NCBI GenBank assembly: GCA_021774255.1
Contig: JAJFJF010000013.1
Span: 1 to 60,884 of the forward strand
Source: Gammaproteobacteria bacterium
GTDB taxonomy: Bacteria > Pseudomonadota > Gammaproteobacteria > JAJFJF01
Direction of reading: 5' to 3'
Length of the DNA: 60,884 nucleotides
Both the position numbers and the translations under genes were made by a program. Under the pieces are notes generated by a model. The model was not told where the DNA came from, searched no databases, and saw nothing but the letters and a program-made list of their open reading frames with translations. This document shows positions 43,719 through 52,500 of this stretch, piece by piece (the stretch's first letter is position 1; every line of letters begins with the position of its first letter).

Positions 43719-46700
43719 ATGGCGCTCAGGCTATCTGCTTTTTTCTTTCTTGTGGTGCTTATTGCCTGCGCCGCAGCACAGACGATGATTACGACCTGCC
43801 AAGGGTTGCAGGATATCAACTTAGATTTGGCGGGTAATTATGCGCTGGCCAATGACATCGATTGCTCTGATACGGTGAATTGGAACGGAGGGGAAGGGTT
43901 TGAACCGGTGGGGACGTCAGCCACACCTTTTACTGGCTCCATTGATGGCAAAAATTATGCAATTACAGGCTTGATAATTGATCGTTCGAGTACAAATGAT
44001 GTTGGCTTATTCGGGTATGCGAGTCGATCAGCTCAAATTACCTCCACAGCGCTTCTAGGTGGGAATATTTTAGGTGACAGGAGCGTTGGAAGCTTGGTAG
44101 GACAGAATGAAGGAGGCTCCATTACCCATGTCCACACGACTGGCGCGGTGGTGGGTTCAAATGATGTCGGCGGCCTGGTGGGCAGCAACAGCGGTACCCT
44201 CAGTAACAGCTATTCGGCGTGCAGCGTGGTGAGCTCAAATAAGGCGGGCGGCCTGGTGGGTAGCAACGGCGGTACCCTCAGCACTTGCTATGCCACCGGC
44301 AGCGTGGCGGGCTCAGCCTACGTTGGCGGCCTAGTGGGCAGCAGCGGCGGCATCCTCAGCAATAGCTACGCCACCGGCAACGTGACGAGTGCCCAAGGCT
44401 ACGTTGGCGGCCTGCTGGGCTACAACACTGGTACCCTCAGCACTTGCTATGCCACCGGCAGCGTGATGGGCCCCAGCCCCGTCGGTGGCCTGGTGGGCAG
44501 CAACAGTGGCAGCCTCATCAACGGTTATTGGGATACGCAAACTTCAGGTCAAGCAAGCAGTGATGGCGCTACCGGTAAGATTACCGCTGAAATGTATCAA
44601 CAAGCTACCTTTGAGGGGTGGGATTTTGATTGTATTTGGGCGATTAACGAGGGCAATGATTACCCGAAGCTGACACTGGCTAATTGCAGAAACCGCACGC
44701 TGACCGTCAGCACCTGTGCTGAACTTCAGATAGCGGTCACTGTCTCTGATGCGAGTATCTCGCTTACGCAAGATATTGATTGCACCGAGACAGTAAATTG
44801 GAATGGTGGAGCAGGCTTTCTCCCCGGTGCTGGATTAAGTGTGGCAGGTTCCTTCAATGGTAATGGTTATATTATCAGTGACTTGACGATTAACCGGAGA
44901 ACGACTAATGGCGTAGGTCTGTTTGCTATTATTGCGCCTTCAGCCCAAATTATTTTTGTGGGTTTGTTAGATGCCAACGTGACGGGCGCAAGCTATGTTG
45001 GCGGCCTGGTGGGCTACAACGACGGTCTTATCATCAACAGCTATGTCATTGGCAGCATGACGGGCTCAAGCTCCGTCGGTGGCCTGGTGGGTGACAACCG
45101 TGGCGGCACTCTCAGCAACAGTTATGCCACGGTTGATGTAACGGGCTCAAACCAAGTAGGCGGCCTGGTGGGTAGCAATGGCGGTACCCTCATCAACAGC
45201 TATGCCACCGGCAGCGTGAAGGGCGATCAAAGCTTCGTTGGTGGCCTGGTGGGCACCAGCTCCAGTTCCGGCACCCTCAGCAACTGCTATGTTACAAGCA
45301 GCGTGACGGGCTCAAGCTACGTTGGCGGCTTGTTGGGTGGCAATTCCGGCACCCTTAGCAATTGCTACGCCATAGGCAGTGTGATGGGCTCAGTCCATGT
45401 CGGCGGCCTGCTGGGCAGTAATGCTGACTTTGCCGTCATCAGCAACTGCTACGCCACCGGCAGCGTGACGGGCTCAAACTCCATCGGTGGCTTGGTGGGC
45501 AGCAACGCTGGTACTCTCAGCACTTGCTATGCCACCGGCAGCGTGACGGGCTCAAGTGGCGTTGGTGGCCTGCTGGGTTCCAATGATGGCAGCGTTCTCG
45601 GCGCTTACTGGGATACCCAAACTTCAGGACAATTCACAAGTGCTGGCGGCTTTGGCAAAACCACCGCACAAATGCAGCAACAGCTTACGTTTATCAGTTG
45701 GGATTTTCTCACAACTTGGTTTATTAGCTCAGGGTATACGTATCCCTTGTTACAATCCTTTGTGCTCCCTCCTACGCATCCTAACGCTATTGCTAATCAG
45801 TCACATCCTATCGGTGCATTGTATTTATTTACCGTGCCGGCTGATACATTTTCTGATTCTAATGGACTAATACTCACCTATAGTGCACAACTTGCAGGAA
45901 GCTTGCCGTTACCTGCCTGGTTATTTTTTACTGCTAGTACACACACCTTTGTAGGGACACCGCTATCGGGTGCCCAAGATGTGCTCACCATTGAAGTGAC
46001 AGCGCATAATACGCCTAGCCAGTTTGTGAAAGATACATTCACTTTGCATATAATTAACCAAGCCCCTGTCGTTCAAGCACCCATGGTTCAACAAACCGCG
46101 CTTAATCAGCAATTTTTCCAATATATTATTCCGGAGGCGACTTTTTTTGATGCCGATGGAGACAGGTTAACGCTAAATGCTGTTTCTGAAAATTTTGGAC
46201 CGCTACCTGCATGGCTCAGCTTTAATGCGGGGTTAGGTATTTTTTCAGGAACACCAACTCAGCGAGGTAGCGCCTGGATTAACGTGACCGCCAGTGATGG
46301 CTTTGAGGGAAGCGTAAGTGGATTGGTTGAAATTGTCACGCCCAATAGTGCTCCTCAAGTGGTGCATCCTTTCCCTAACCAAGTGGTCAGATTGCGCCAG
46401 CCATTTAGTTTTTCGGTACCAATAAGTACATTTTCAGACTTGGATAATGACCCGTTGACTTATTCAGCAAATCTCTTTGGTGGTGGGGATCTACTTGAAT
46501 GGATGAGTTTTGATCCACAGACACTGACGTTTGAAGGTACCCCTGATGTGGTAGGGTTTGTAACGCTCTCTGTGGTAGCAACAGATATTTACAATGCCAC
46601 GGCATTCGTTAATTTTGGGTTGTCGGTATCCGATATTGCTGGAAATAGCGCGCCTGTGCTTGCGGTCAAAATTCCCTCTCAAAATGGACTAACAGACGAG

Positions 46701-47789
46701 GTTTTTGAGTTGACTGTTTCGGAAAACACGTTTGAAGATCCAGACGGTGATCCACTCATCTATACCGCCATACAAGAAGGGGGCGGGTCATTGCCTGAAT
46801 GGCTTACTTTCAGCGGCGAAACACGTACCTTTTATGGGGTGCCAGATCGCCCTGAGATATTACGGTTAACCGTGCGTGCTGATGATGGTCGTAGTGGTTA
46901 TGCATTGGATACGTTCACTTTGACGATTGAAGATGCGACTAATTACCCGCCCGTCGTGCTGAATCCGTTGTCAAATCAGGTGGCGTCCGTTGGACAGGCA
47001 TTTCAATTTACGTTACCCAGTGATACCTTTGACGATGTCAACCAAGATACCCTTGTGATCTCCGTTTCACAGGCCGGCAATCGAGCGCTGCCAGGGTGGT
47101 TAACGTTTGATGCTGGTACGCGCACTTTTAAAGGCAAGCCCGACGTATGGGATACGAACACTTACGCAGACAAGCAGCACACAATTGAAGTGCGTGCCAG
47201 TGACGGTACAGGCAGTGCCGTGACAACTTTCTATTTATTTGTGGAAGGCGAATCCTTTTGGGAAGTGTTTATTAAAGCGGTTGCGCCGATTGTGGGCATT
47301 GTTTCCACATGCATTACTGTTTATCTAAAACGTGCGACATTGTGGAATTATTTCTGCAAACGTTGGTATCGGTTGCCACGGCAAGTTGCGGTGGCTAATA
47401 CAGAGTACGAATGGAGTATTACCTTGCCTGCTCGTTCAAAAGGCGGGAAGGTGGCTTTTGTACAAGCCTTTAAACAAGATAATCCATTACCGGGCAAGAA
47501 AATACTGCCAGACTGGCTACAGTATCATCCTAAGCAATCGTCACCCTCCATTGCGGGCACGCCCTCGGTCGAGGATTGTGAATCTTTAACACTTCGTTTG
47601 TATGGTTACGATGAGCTCATCTTAGCAGAATTTGAATTAGTGATTGTTGCAACAGCTGATGAGGCCGCGGGGCTTGAACGCGCAGAAGTGGGAAAAACGG
47701 CTAGAGGCTGGAGAAATTTCTTAATGACGGCGCTGGCTAGCCGTCATCGAGATGACCGAGAGATGCTTTTAATCGATGATGCAGAATAG
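43719..47789 (+). CDS. S12: two repeat-dense GLUG modules plus five CADG domains, type-3 tail
   Basis: 1356 residues. The signal peptide has LIAC and ends AAA|Q. GLUG modules 1 (about 24-330) and 2 (about 333-685) hold about five and seven repeats that are very regular (VGGLVGSN.GTLSNCYATGSVTGSS). At DNA level they form tandem units of about 72-80 bp (about 44161-44520 and 44990-45600), richer in GC than the rest of the gene. Five CADG domains follow (about 690-1170); domains 1-3 correspond to those of S6 and 4-5 to those of S11. The membrane helix at about 1180-1202 leads to a tail like that of S11, with CKRWYRLPRQ and PARSKGGK, but a shorter end (REMLLIDDAE). The regular DNA repeats make this gene prone to repeat-number change. 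Confidence 0.87.
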   Translation: MALRLSAFFFLVVLIACAAAQTMITTCQGLQDINLDLAGNYALANDIDCSDTVNWNGGEGFEPVGTSATPFTGSIDGKNYAITGLIIDRSSTNDVGLFGYASRSAQITSTALLGGNILGDRSVGSLVGQNEGGSITHVHTTGAVVGSNDVGGLVGSNSGTLSNSYSACSVVSSNKAGGLVGSNGGTLSTCYATGSVAGSAYVGGLVGSSGGILSNSYATGNVTSAQGYVGGLLGYNTGTLSTCYATGSVMGPSPVGGLVGSNSGSLINGYWDTQTSGQASSDGATGKITAEMYQQATFEGWDFDCIWAINEGNDYPKLTLANCRNRTLTVSTCAELQIAVTVSDASISLTQDIDCTETVNWNGGAGFLPGAGLSVAGSFNGNGYIISDLTINRRTTNGVGLFAIIAPSAQIIFVGLLDANVTGASYVGGLVGYNDGLIINSYVIGSMTGSSSVGGLVGDNRGGTLSNSYATVDVTGSNQVGGLVGSNGGTLINSYATGSVKGDQSFVGGLVGTSSSSGTLSNCYVTSSVTGSSYVGGLLGGNSGTLSNCYAIGSVMGSVHVGGLLGSNADFAVISNCYATGSVTGSNSIGGLVGSNAGTLSTCYATGSVTGSSGVGGLLGSNDGSVLGAYWDTQTSGQFTSAGGFGKTTAQMQQQLTFISWDFLTTWFISSGYTYPLLQSFVLPPTHPNAIANQSHPIGALYLFTVPADTFSDSNGLILTYSAQLAGSLPLPAWLFFTASTHTFVGTPLSGAQDVLTIEVTAHNTPSQFVKDTFTLHIINQAPVVQAPMVQQTALNQQFFQYIIPEATFFDADGDRLTLNAVSENFGPLPAWLSFNAGLGIFSGTPTQRGSAWINVTASDGFEGSVSGLVEIVTPNSAPQVVHPFPNQVVRLRQPFSFSVPISTFSDLDNDPLTYSANLFGGGDLLEWMSFDPQTLTFEGTPDVVGFVTLSVVATDIYNATAFVNFGLSVSDIAGNSAPVLAVKIPSQNGLTDEVFELTVSENTFEDPDGDPLIYTAIQEGGGSLPEWLTFSGETRTFYGVPDRPEILRLTVRADDGRSGYALDTFTLTIEDATNYPPVVLNPLSNQVASVGQAFQFTLPSDTFDDVNQDTLVISVSQAGNRALPGWLTFDAGTRTFKGKPDVWDTNTYADKQHTIEVRASDGTGSAVTTFYLFVEGESFWEVFIKAVAPIVGIVSTCITVYLKRATLWNYFCKRWYRLPRQVAVANTEYEWSITLPARSKGGKVAFVQAFKQDNPLPGKKILPDWLQYHPKQSSPSIAGTPSVEDCESLTLRLYGYDELILAEFELVIVATADEAAGLERAEVGKTARGWRNFLMTALASRHRDDREMLLIDDAE

Positions 47790-47801
47790 TTATATAGAAG
47801 C

Positions 47802-47876
47802 AGCATCACTCGTTTAGATAGTGGCGTAATTAGAAATTGAAATAAAGAGCTGAGAAGCTGAGTGATGCTTTATTTG
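47802..47876 (+). terminator. Possible terminator after S12
   Basis: AGCATCACTC (47802-47811) pairs perfectly with GAGTGATGCT (47860-47869), followed by TTATTT. The 48-base loop is long for an intrinsic terminator. Confidence 0.35.
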
Positions 47877-47893
47877 GGGAACAGGATCCCCAA
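47874..47893 (+). repeat. Junction hairpin S12-ATPase
   Basis: TTGGGGA (47874-47880), six-base loop, TCCCCAA (47887-47893), then AAATAAAACG and a diverged GTTGGTTAACTGAG. The family junction block is present although the next gene is not a family member; the family leader after it is missing. Confidence 0.5.
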
Positions 47894-47970
47894 AAATAAA
47901 ACGTCCCTTAACATGTTGGTTAACTGAGTTATTTTGTAGGGTTTCGGACTAGTCTTCCGGATTTTAGGCG

Positions 47971-47997
47971 AAATATCGGAAAACAATTCCGATATTT
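47971..47997. promoter_or_regulatory. Palindrome upstream of the ATPase gene
   Basis: AAATATCGGAA (47971-47981) pairs over 11 bases with TTCCGATATTT (47987-47997) across AACAA. TTTTTT follows at 48005-48010. It lies 43 bases before the ATPase start and could be an operator, a recognition palindrome of the inserted DNA, or a terminator facing the ATPase gene. Confidence 0.5.
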
Positions 47998-48040
47998 ATT
48001 ATTGTTTTTTAGCGTATAAAATAAATATATAATTAAATCA

Positions 48041-49201
48041 ATGAAGTATAGAATATTAACTTTTCCAAAAACACAAAGCTTTTTTTTGTTTGGTCCTCGA
48101 GGGGTGGGTAAGACTACTCTTCTACATGCTGCTTTTCCTAAAGAGCAATGTTTGTGGCTGGACCTGCTTACGGCAGAGTTTGAAGCGCAGTTTTCTGATG
48201 ATCCAGACGAGCTGGCTGCATTGGTGCGCGCCTTACCTGCGGAAAAAACTCATGTTGTGATTGATGAGATACAGAAGATACCGAAACTGCTTGATGTCGT
48301 TCACCAGCTAATTGAAGACACAGACAAGAAGTTTATTTTAACCGGTTCTAGTGCACGCAAGTTAAAGCGTGGTGGCGCTAATCTATTAGCTGGAAGAGCC
48401 TTTGTTTATCATTTGCACCCGTTCACTTTTACAGAGCTGGATAAAGAATTTGAACTCACTGCAGCACTGCAGTGGGGAATGTTGCCTAAAATCCGAACAT
48501 TGGGAAATGATTCTGAGCGGATGCAATTTCTTCAAGCTTATGCTAACACCTACTTAAAAGAAGAAATTTGGGAAGAGCAGTTTGTTAAAAATTTATCTCC
48601 TTTTCGTCGATTTTTAGAAGTTGCTGCACAAAACAATGGGAAGGTTGTGAATTTTGCAAATATTGCCCGTGATGTGGGAGTAGATGATAAAACAGTTGAA
48701 CGTTATTTCTCGATTTTAGAAGACACATTGATTGGTTTTTTCCTTCCTGCTTTTCATCACTCTTTCAGAAAACAATTGGGGGTTCGTCCAAAGTTTTATT
48801 TTTTTGATACTGGTGTTGTGCGCGCGCTGTCTCGAACCTTATCAATACCATTGCTAGCAGCAAATTTTGCTTATGGTGATGCCTTCGAACATTTTATTAT
48901 TCTAGAGTGCATTAAATTAGCTGGTTATTATTGCTCAGAATATCGCTTTTCACATATTAGAACATATGATGATACTGAAATTGATCTAGTGGTTGAAAGA
49001 CCAGGATTGCCACTACTTTTAATTGAAATTAAAAGCAAAAAAAATGTTGATGTATCTGACCTTAAGACAATAGAAACTATGGCAAGAGAGATAGGTCATT
49101 GTGAGGCGATATGTCTGTCAAACGACAAAAATGCAAAGCGCTATGATAATGTGACAGTTTATCCCTGGCAAGAAGGGATAAAAAAGTTTTTTAGTTGCTA
49201 A
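48041..49201 (+). CDS. AAA_14 / DUF4143 family ATPase
   Basis: 386 residues. N-terminal P-loop ATPase domain: Walker A GPRGVGKTT at about 18-26, Walker B HVVIDEIQ at about 74-81, and an ILTGSSARKLK sensor-type motif at about 98-108. A winged-helix-like middle follows (FANIARDVGVDDKTVERYF, about 203-221). The C-terminal DUF4143 region carries a nuclease-fold-like DTEIDLVVE...LLLIEIKSKK pattern (about 313-338). The length fits the family. These soluble proteins are widespread, sporadically distributed and of unproved function; some have been linked to toxin-antitoxin or mobile contexts. There is no ribosome site before ATG 48041, only A/T-rich DNA. Base composition is more A/T-rich than the surface genes. 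It sits where a family member once was (see 49236-49331), so it looks like an insertion. Confidence 0.8.
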   Translation: MKYRILTFPKTQSFFLFGPRGVGKTTLLHAAFPKEQCLWLDLLTAEFEAQFSDDPDELAALVRALPAEKTHVVIDEIQKIPKLLDVVHQLIEDTDKKFILTGSSARKLKRGGANLLAGRAFVYHLHPFTFTELDKEFELTAALQWGMLPKIRTLGNDSERMQFLQAYANTYLKEEIWEEQFVKNLSPFRRFLEVAAQNNGKVVNFANIARDVGVDDKTVERYFSILEDTLIGFFLPAFHHSFRKQLGVRPKFYFFDTGVVRALSRTLSIPLLAANFAYGDAFEHFIILECIKLAGYYCSEYRFSHIRTYDDTEIDLVVERPGLPLLLIEIKSKKNVDVSDLKTIETMAREIGHCEAICLSNDKNAKRYDNVTVYPWQEGIKKFFSC

Positions 49202-49235
49202 CTCCCCGATGAAAATTCGGGTGAGCTCAAATTTT

Positions 49236-49331
49236 TCATCTTCCGCGTGCTAAATTACAAACGAAAGAAAGACTACCACTCGCATGCAAAAGCACCTACT
49301 TGCTGATGATGGGTCAACAGCGCAGGCATAG
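49236..49331 (+). pseudogene. Remnant of the 3' end of a lost surface-protein gene
   Basis: Bases from about 49238 read IFRVLNY, matching IIRVLNYN in the cytoplasmic tail of S1 and its relatives. After a deletion and frame change, 49291-49331 reads MQKHLLADDGSTAQA and a stop, matching the ends of S4 (MQEHLLAADGSPVEQA) and S11 (DDSTAQA). The rest of the gene is absent. The normal junction block follows (GGGG...GGCCCCAAAA at about 49338-49360) and then the S13 leader. The ATPase gene therefore lies next to a nearly erased sixteenth family member. Confidence 0.65.
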
Positions 49332-49416
49332 TGTTGAGGGGAGGTAGTGGCCCCAAAAGTAAAAGGCCATTTTTATGCTATCCAACTACCTAACCCCTCA
49401 AAAACATACATCCCCC

Positions 49417-49475
49417 TGTTACCCTATATCTCTAGACAAGCAGACTCAAAGATTGGCACGGGTTTTCTTGTTTTT
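49417..49475 (+). promoter_or_regulatory. S13 promoter plus two-stem leader
   Basis: TGTTACCCT (49417-49425). The stem ACAAGCAGACTC (49436-49447)/GGGTTTTCTTGT (49460-49471) is followed by T to 49475. The second stem is CCCAC (49493-49497)/GTGGG (49506-49510), a compensated version of CCAAC/GTTGG in S7. Confidence 0.66.
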
Positions 49476-49540
49476 CCTGTCTACATTACTCGCCCACTTT
49501 TGAGTGTGGGGTGATCGTAAAGCATTAATAAAAAGTCAGG

Positions 49541-52500
49541 ATGGCCTTGAGGCTATCTGCGCTTTTCTGGCTGTTGGTGCTCGTCACCTGCGCCTTGGCA
49601 CAGACGATGATTACGACCTGCCAAGAGTTGCAGGATATGAAGAATAACTTGACGGGGAACTACGAACTGGCCAATGACATCGATTGCTCAGCAGCATACT
49701 TTTGGAATGGAGGACTGGGGTTTGAGCCTGTGGGAGGCCCGACAGCACTTTTTGCAGGCTCTTTCGATGGAAAACGTTACCGAATTGTTGATTTAACGAT
49801 AGCACGCCCCACTCAAAATTACGTTGGTTTATTTGGCAGTACGGCCAGTACTAGCCAAATTCACTTTGTGGGGATGACGGAAGGGAGTATTTCAGGAAAG
49901 GACCTGGTGGGTAGCTTAGTAGGCTATAACCGAGGCACGCTCCGTAATTGTTACGCAGAAGATCTGGTTGTGAGCGGCGAGCATACTGTGGGTGGTTTGA
50001 TAGGGACCAATTACCAGGAAGGTAATATAAACGCTTGCTACGCGGCGTGTGAGGTGGGTGCCCCTGATCAAAATGCTGTAGGCGGCCTCGTGGGCAATAA
50101 TTATGGTATCTTGACCAACAGCTATGCTAATAGCAACGTGGTAGGCTTTAGCGGCGTTGGTGGTTTAGCGGGTGCGACGCAAACAGGCATGATAGGCATG
50201 AGCTACTCAACCAGTACCGTGTCAGGCACTGCCGGTTCCGTGGGGGGGTTGGTCGGTAACGGTCTTGACGGCAGTGTACTCAGGAGCTACTGGGACACCC
50301 AAACTTCTGGGCAAAGCACGTCAGGCGGTGGTGAGGGTAAAACCACTGCCCAAATGTTACAGCAAGCCACATTTATCAACTGGGACTTTTCCTGCACATG
50401 GCGTCTTGTTGAAGGTAATGCCCCCCCACAACTTGCGGAAGAAAATTGTTTTGGCTTGCGGGTAAACATCGACAATTGCCAAGCCTTGCAAATGGCTGTA
50501 TCCGTTCCCGCAGCGGCCATTTATCTTGAACAAGAGATTGATTGCACAGACACTGTCAACTGGAATGGGGGCGCAGGCTTTCTGCCTGGGTATGCATTGT
50601 GGTTTAGTGGTGGTCAATTCGACGGTAAGGGTTACGCCATTACCAATTTGGTTATTAATCGACCGTCAACCAATAGGGTGGGGCTGTTTGCCGAAGCATC
50701 CTACGCTGCACAGATCCATTCAGTAAAGCTGCTAGGCGGCAGTGTCTCAGGAAACAATGATGTGGGCAGCCTAGTGGGGGCTTCGGCAGCAAAAATTACG
50801 AACAGTTCTTCTACTGCTGAGATCACTGGTTTTCAGTACGTTGGTGGCTTGGTAGGTGTAAACACAGAAGTAGCCTCATTAATAAATTGCTACACAGAAG
50901 GCACAGTGATGGGCCACAGGCAGGTTGGCGGGCTCGTTGGTTGGAACGCAGGCATGCTTAACGATTGTCACGCAACAGGTAATGTCACAGCGACTTCTGA
51001 GCACATCGGTGGATTGGTAGGCAATAATTACATAGGAAAGATTGAAAACTGTTATGCCACAGGGAGTGTGAGATGTGGTGACGAATATTGTGATAACGTT
51101 GGCGGCTTACTCGGGTATACAAATGCAGCTAAAACTAGCGTGACACGAAGTTATGCAACCGGTCCTGTGAGCGGTACAAATTGGATCGGTGGTTTGGTGG
51201 GTAGGATCATCCAAGGCACGGTGAGTTATAGTTATGCAACGGGCAGGGTCACCGCTTCAGAGAATGCAGCGGGTGGTTTAGTCGGCAGACAAGATGGGGG
51301 CAATACTGATATTTCCAACAGCTATGCGACGGGTGCTGTCTTTGCGCCGAATCATGTAGGTGGCTTGGTGGGTGAGGGGCAAGGTTCAATTTCTCGTTGT
51401 TACGCAACAGGTCGGGTAACAGGCTCAGGCAACATGGGGGGCTTGATAGGTTCAGATGGTACGGGTGTCACGAACAGCTACTGGGACATCCAAACGTCTG
51501 GCATGGTTTCAAGCCCAGGGGGGGTAGGCAAAACAACCGAGCAAATGCATCAGAAAGTCACCTTTGCGAATTGGAATTTCTTAGAGGATTGGTGGATCCA
51601 TGAGACTGTCAATTACCCAAGATTACGCATGTTTCTCGCGCCCCCTGTGCAAGTCATACATCCCATTCCTGACACAAGTTATACGATTGGTTTTGAATTT
51701 TCTTTTGCAGTTGCGATCGACACGATGCAAGACAGCCATGGTGGAGCCATCGCGTATAGCGCCCAATTATTTGGCGGTGACGCGTTGCCCGGGTGGTTAA
51801 CCTTCAACAGCGCCACGCGCACATTTTTAGGCAACCCTCCTCAAGGAACACTGGGCATCATCCAGATTGAAGTCATGGGAACAAATACTAATGGGTACAG
51901 TGAAAGTGACGTTTTTATGCTGGAAGTAACGAATTGCCCGCCTGTTCAAAACAAAAGCTTGATTGCGCAATCTGTCGCGACGGGTGAATTATTGGAATAC
52001 ACCTTTGATGCAGATACGTTTTTAGATTGTGATGGCCACACCTTGAGTTACACTGCTGTGCAAACGGGTGAGGATACCTTGCCAAGTTGGCTGAGTTTTT
52101 CTTCTGCTACGCGCACTTTTTCCGGCATGCCCGCCTCAGGTGACCAAGAAAATATCACGATCGAAGTGACCGCCAGTGATGGTTTTGGTGCTGATGCAAT
52201 GGGGCTTTTTGTGGTAGCGGTGATCAACTGCATTCCAGCTCAAGATAAGCCACTCGAAGATCAGTCAGTCAGTGTTGGCGAAGCACTGCAATATATTTTT
52301 GACGCAGATACTTTTTCAGATTGTGACAATGATATCTTAACGTACAGTGCCGCACGAAACGGTGGAGATCTGTTGCCTGCTTGGCTTAGCTTTGTCAGTA
52401 GCACACGGCGTTTTTCGGGTGTGCCTGCCTCCGGTGAGCAAGGTAGCCTCGTCGTTACGGTCACGGCCAGCGATGGATGGGGGGGTAACGTTACAGGCAG

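Noticed and set aside
44161..45600. Regular repeats of 72-80 bp as a CRISPR array
   Set aside because: They are in frame, encode GLUG repeats throughout and have no constant short repeat with unique spacers.
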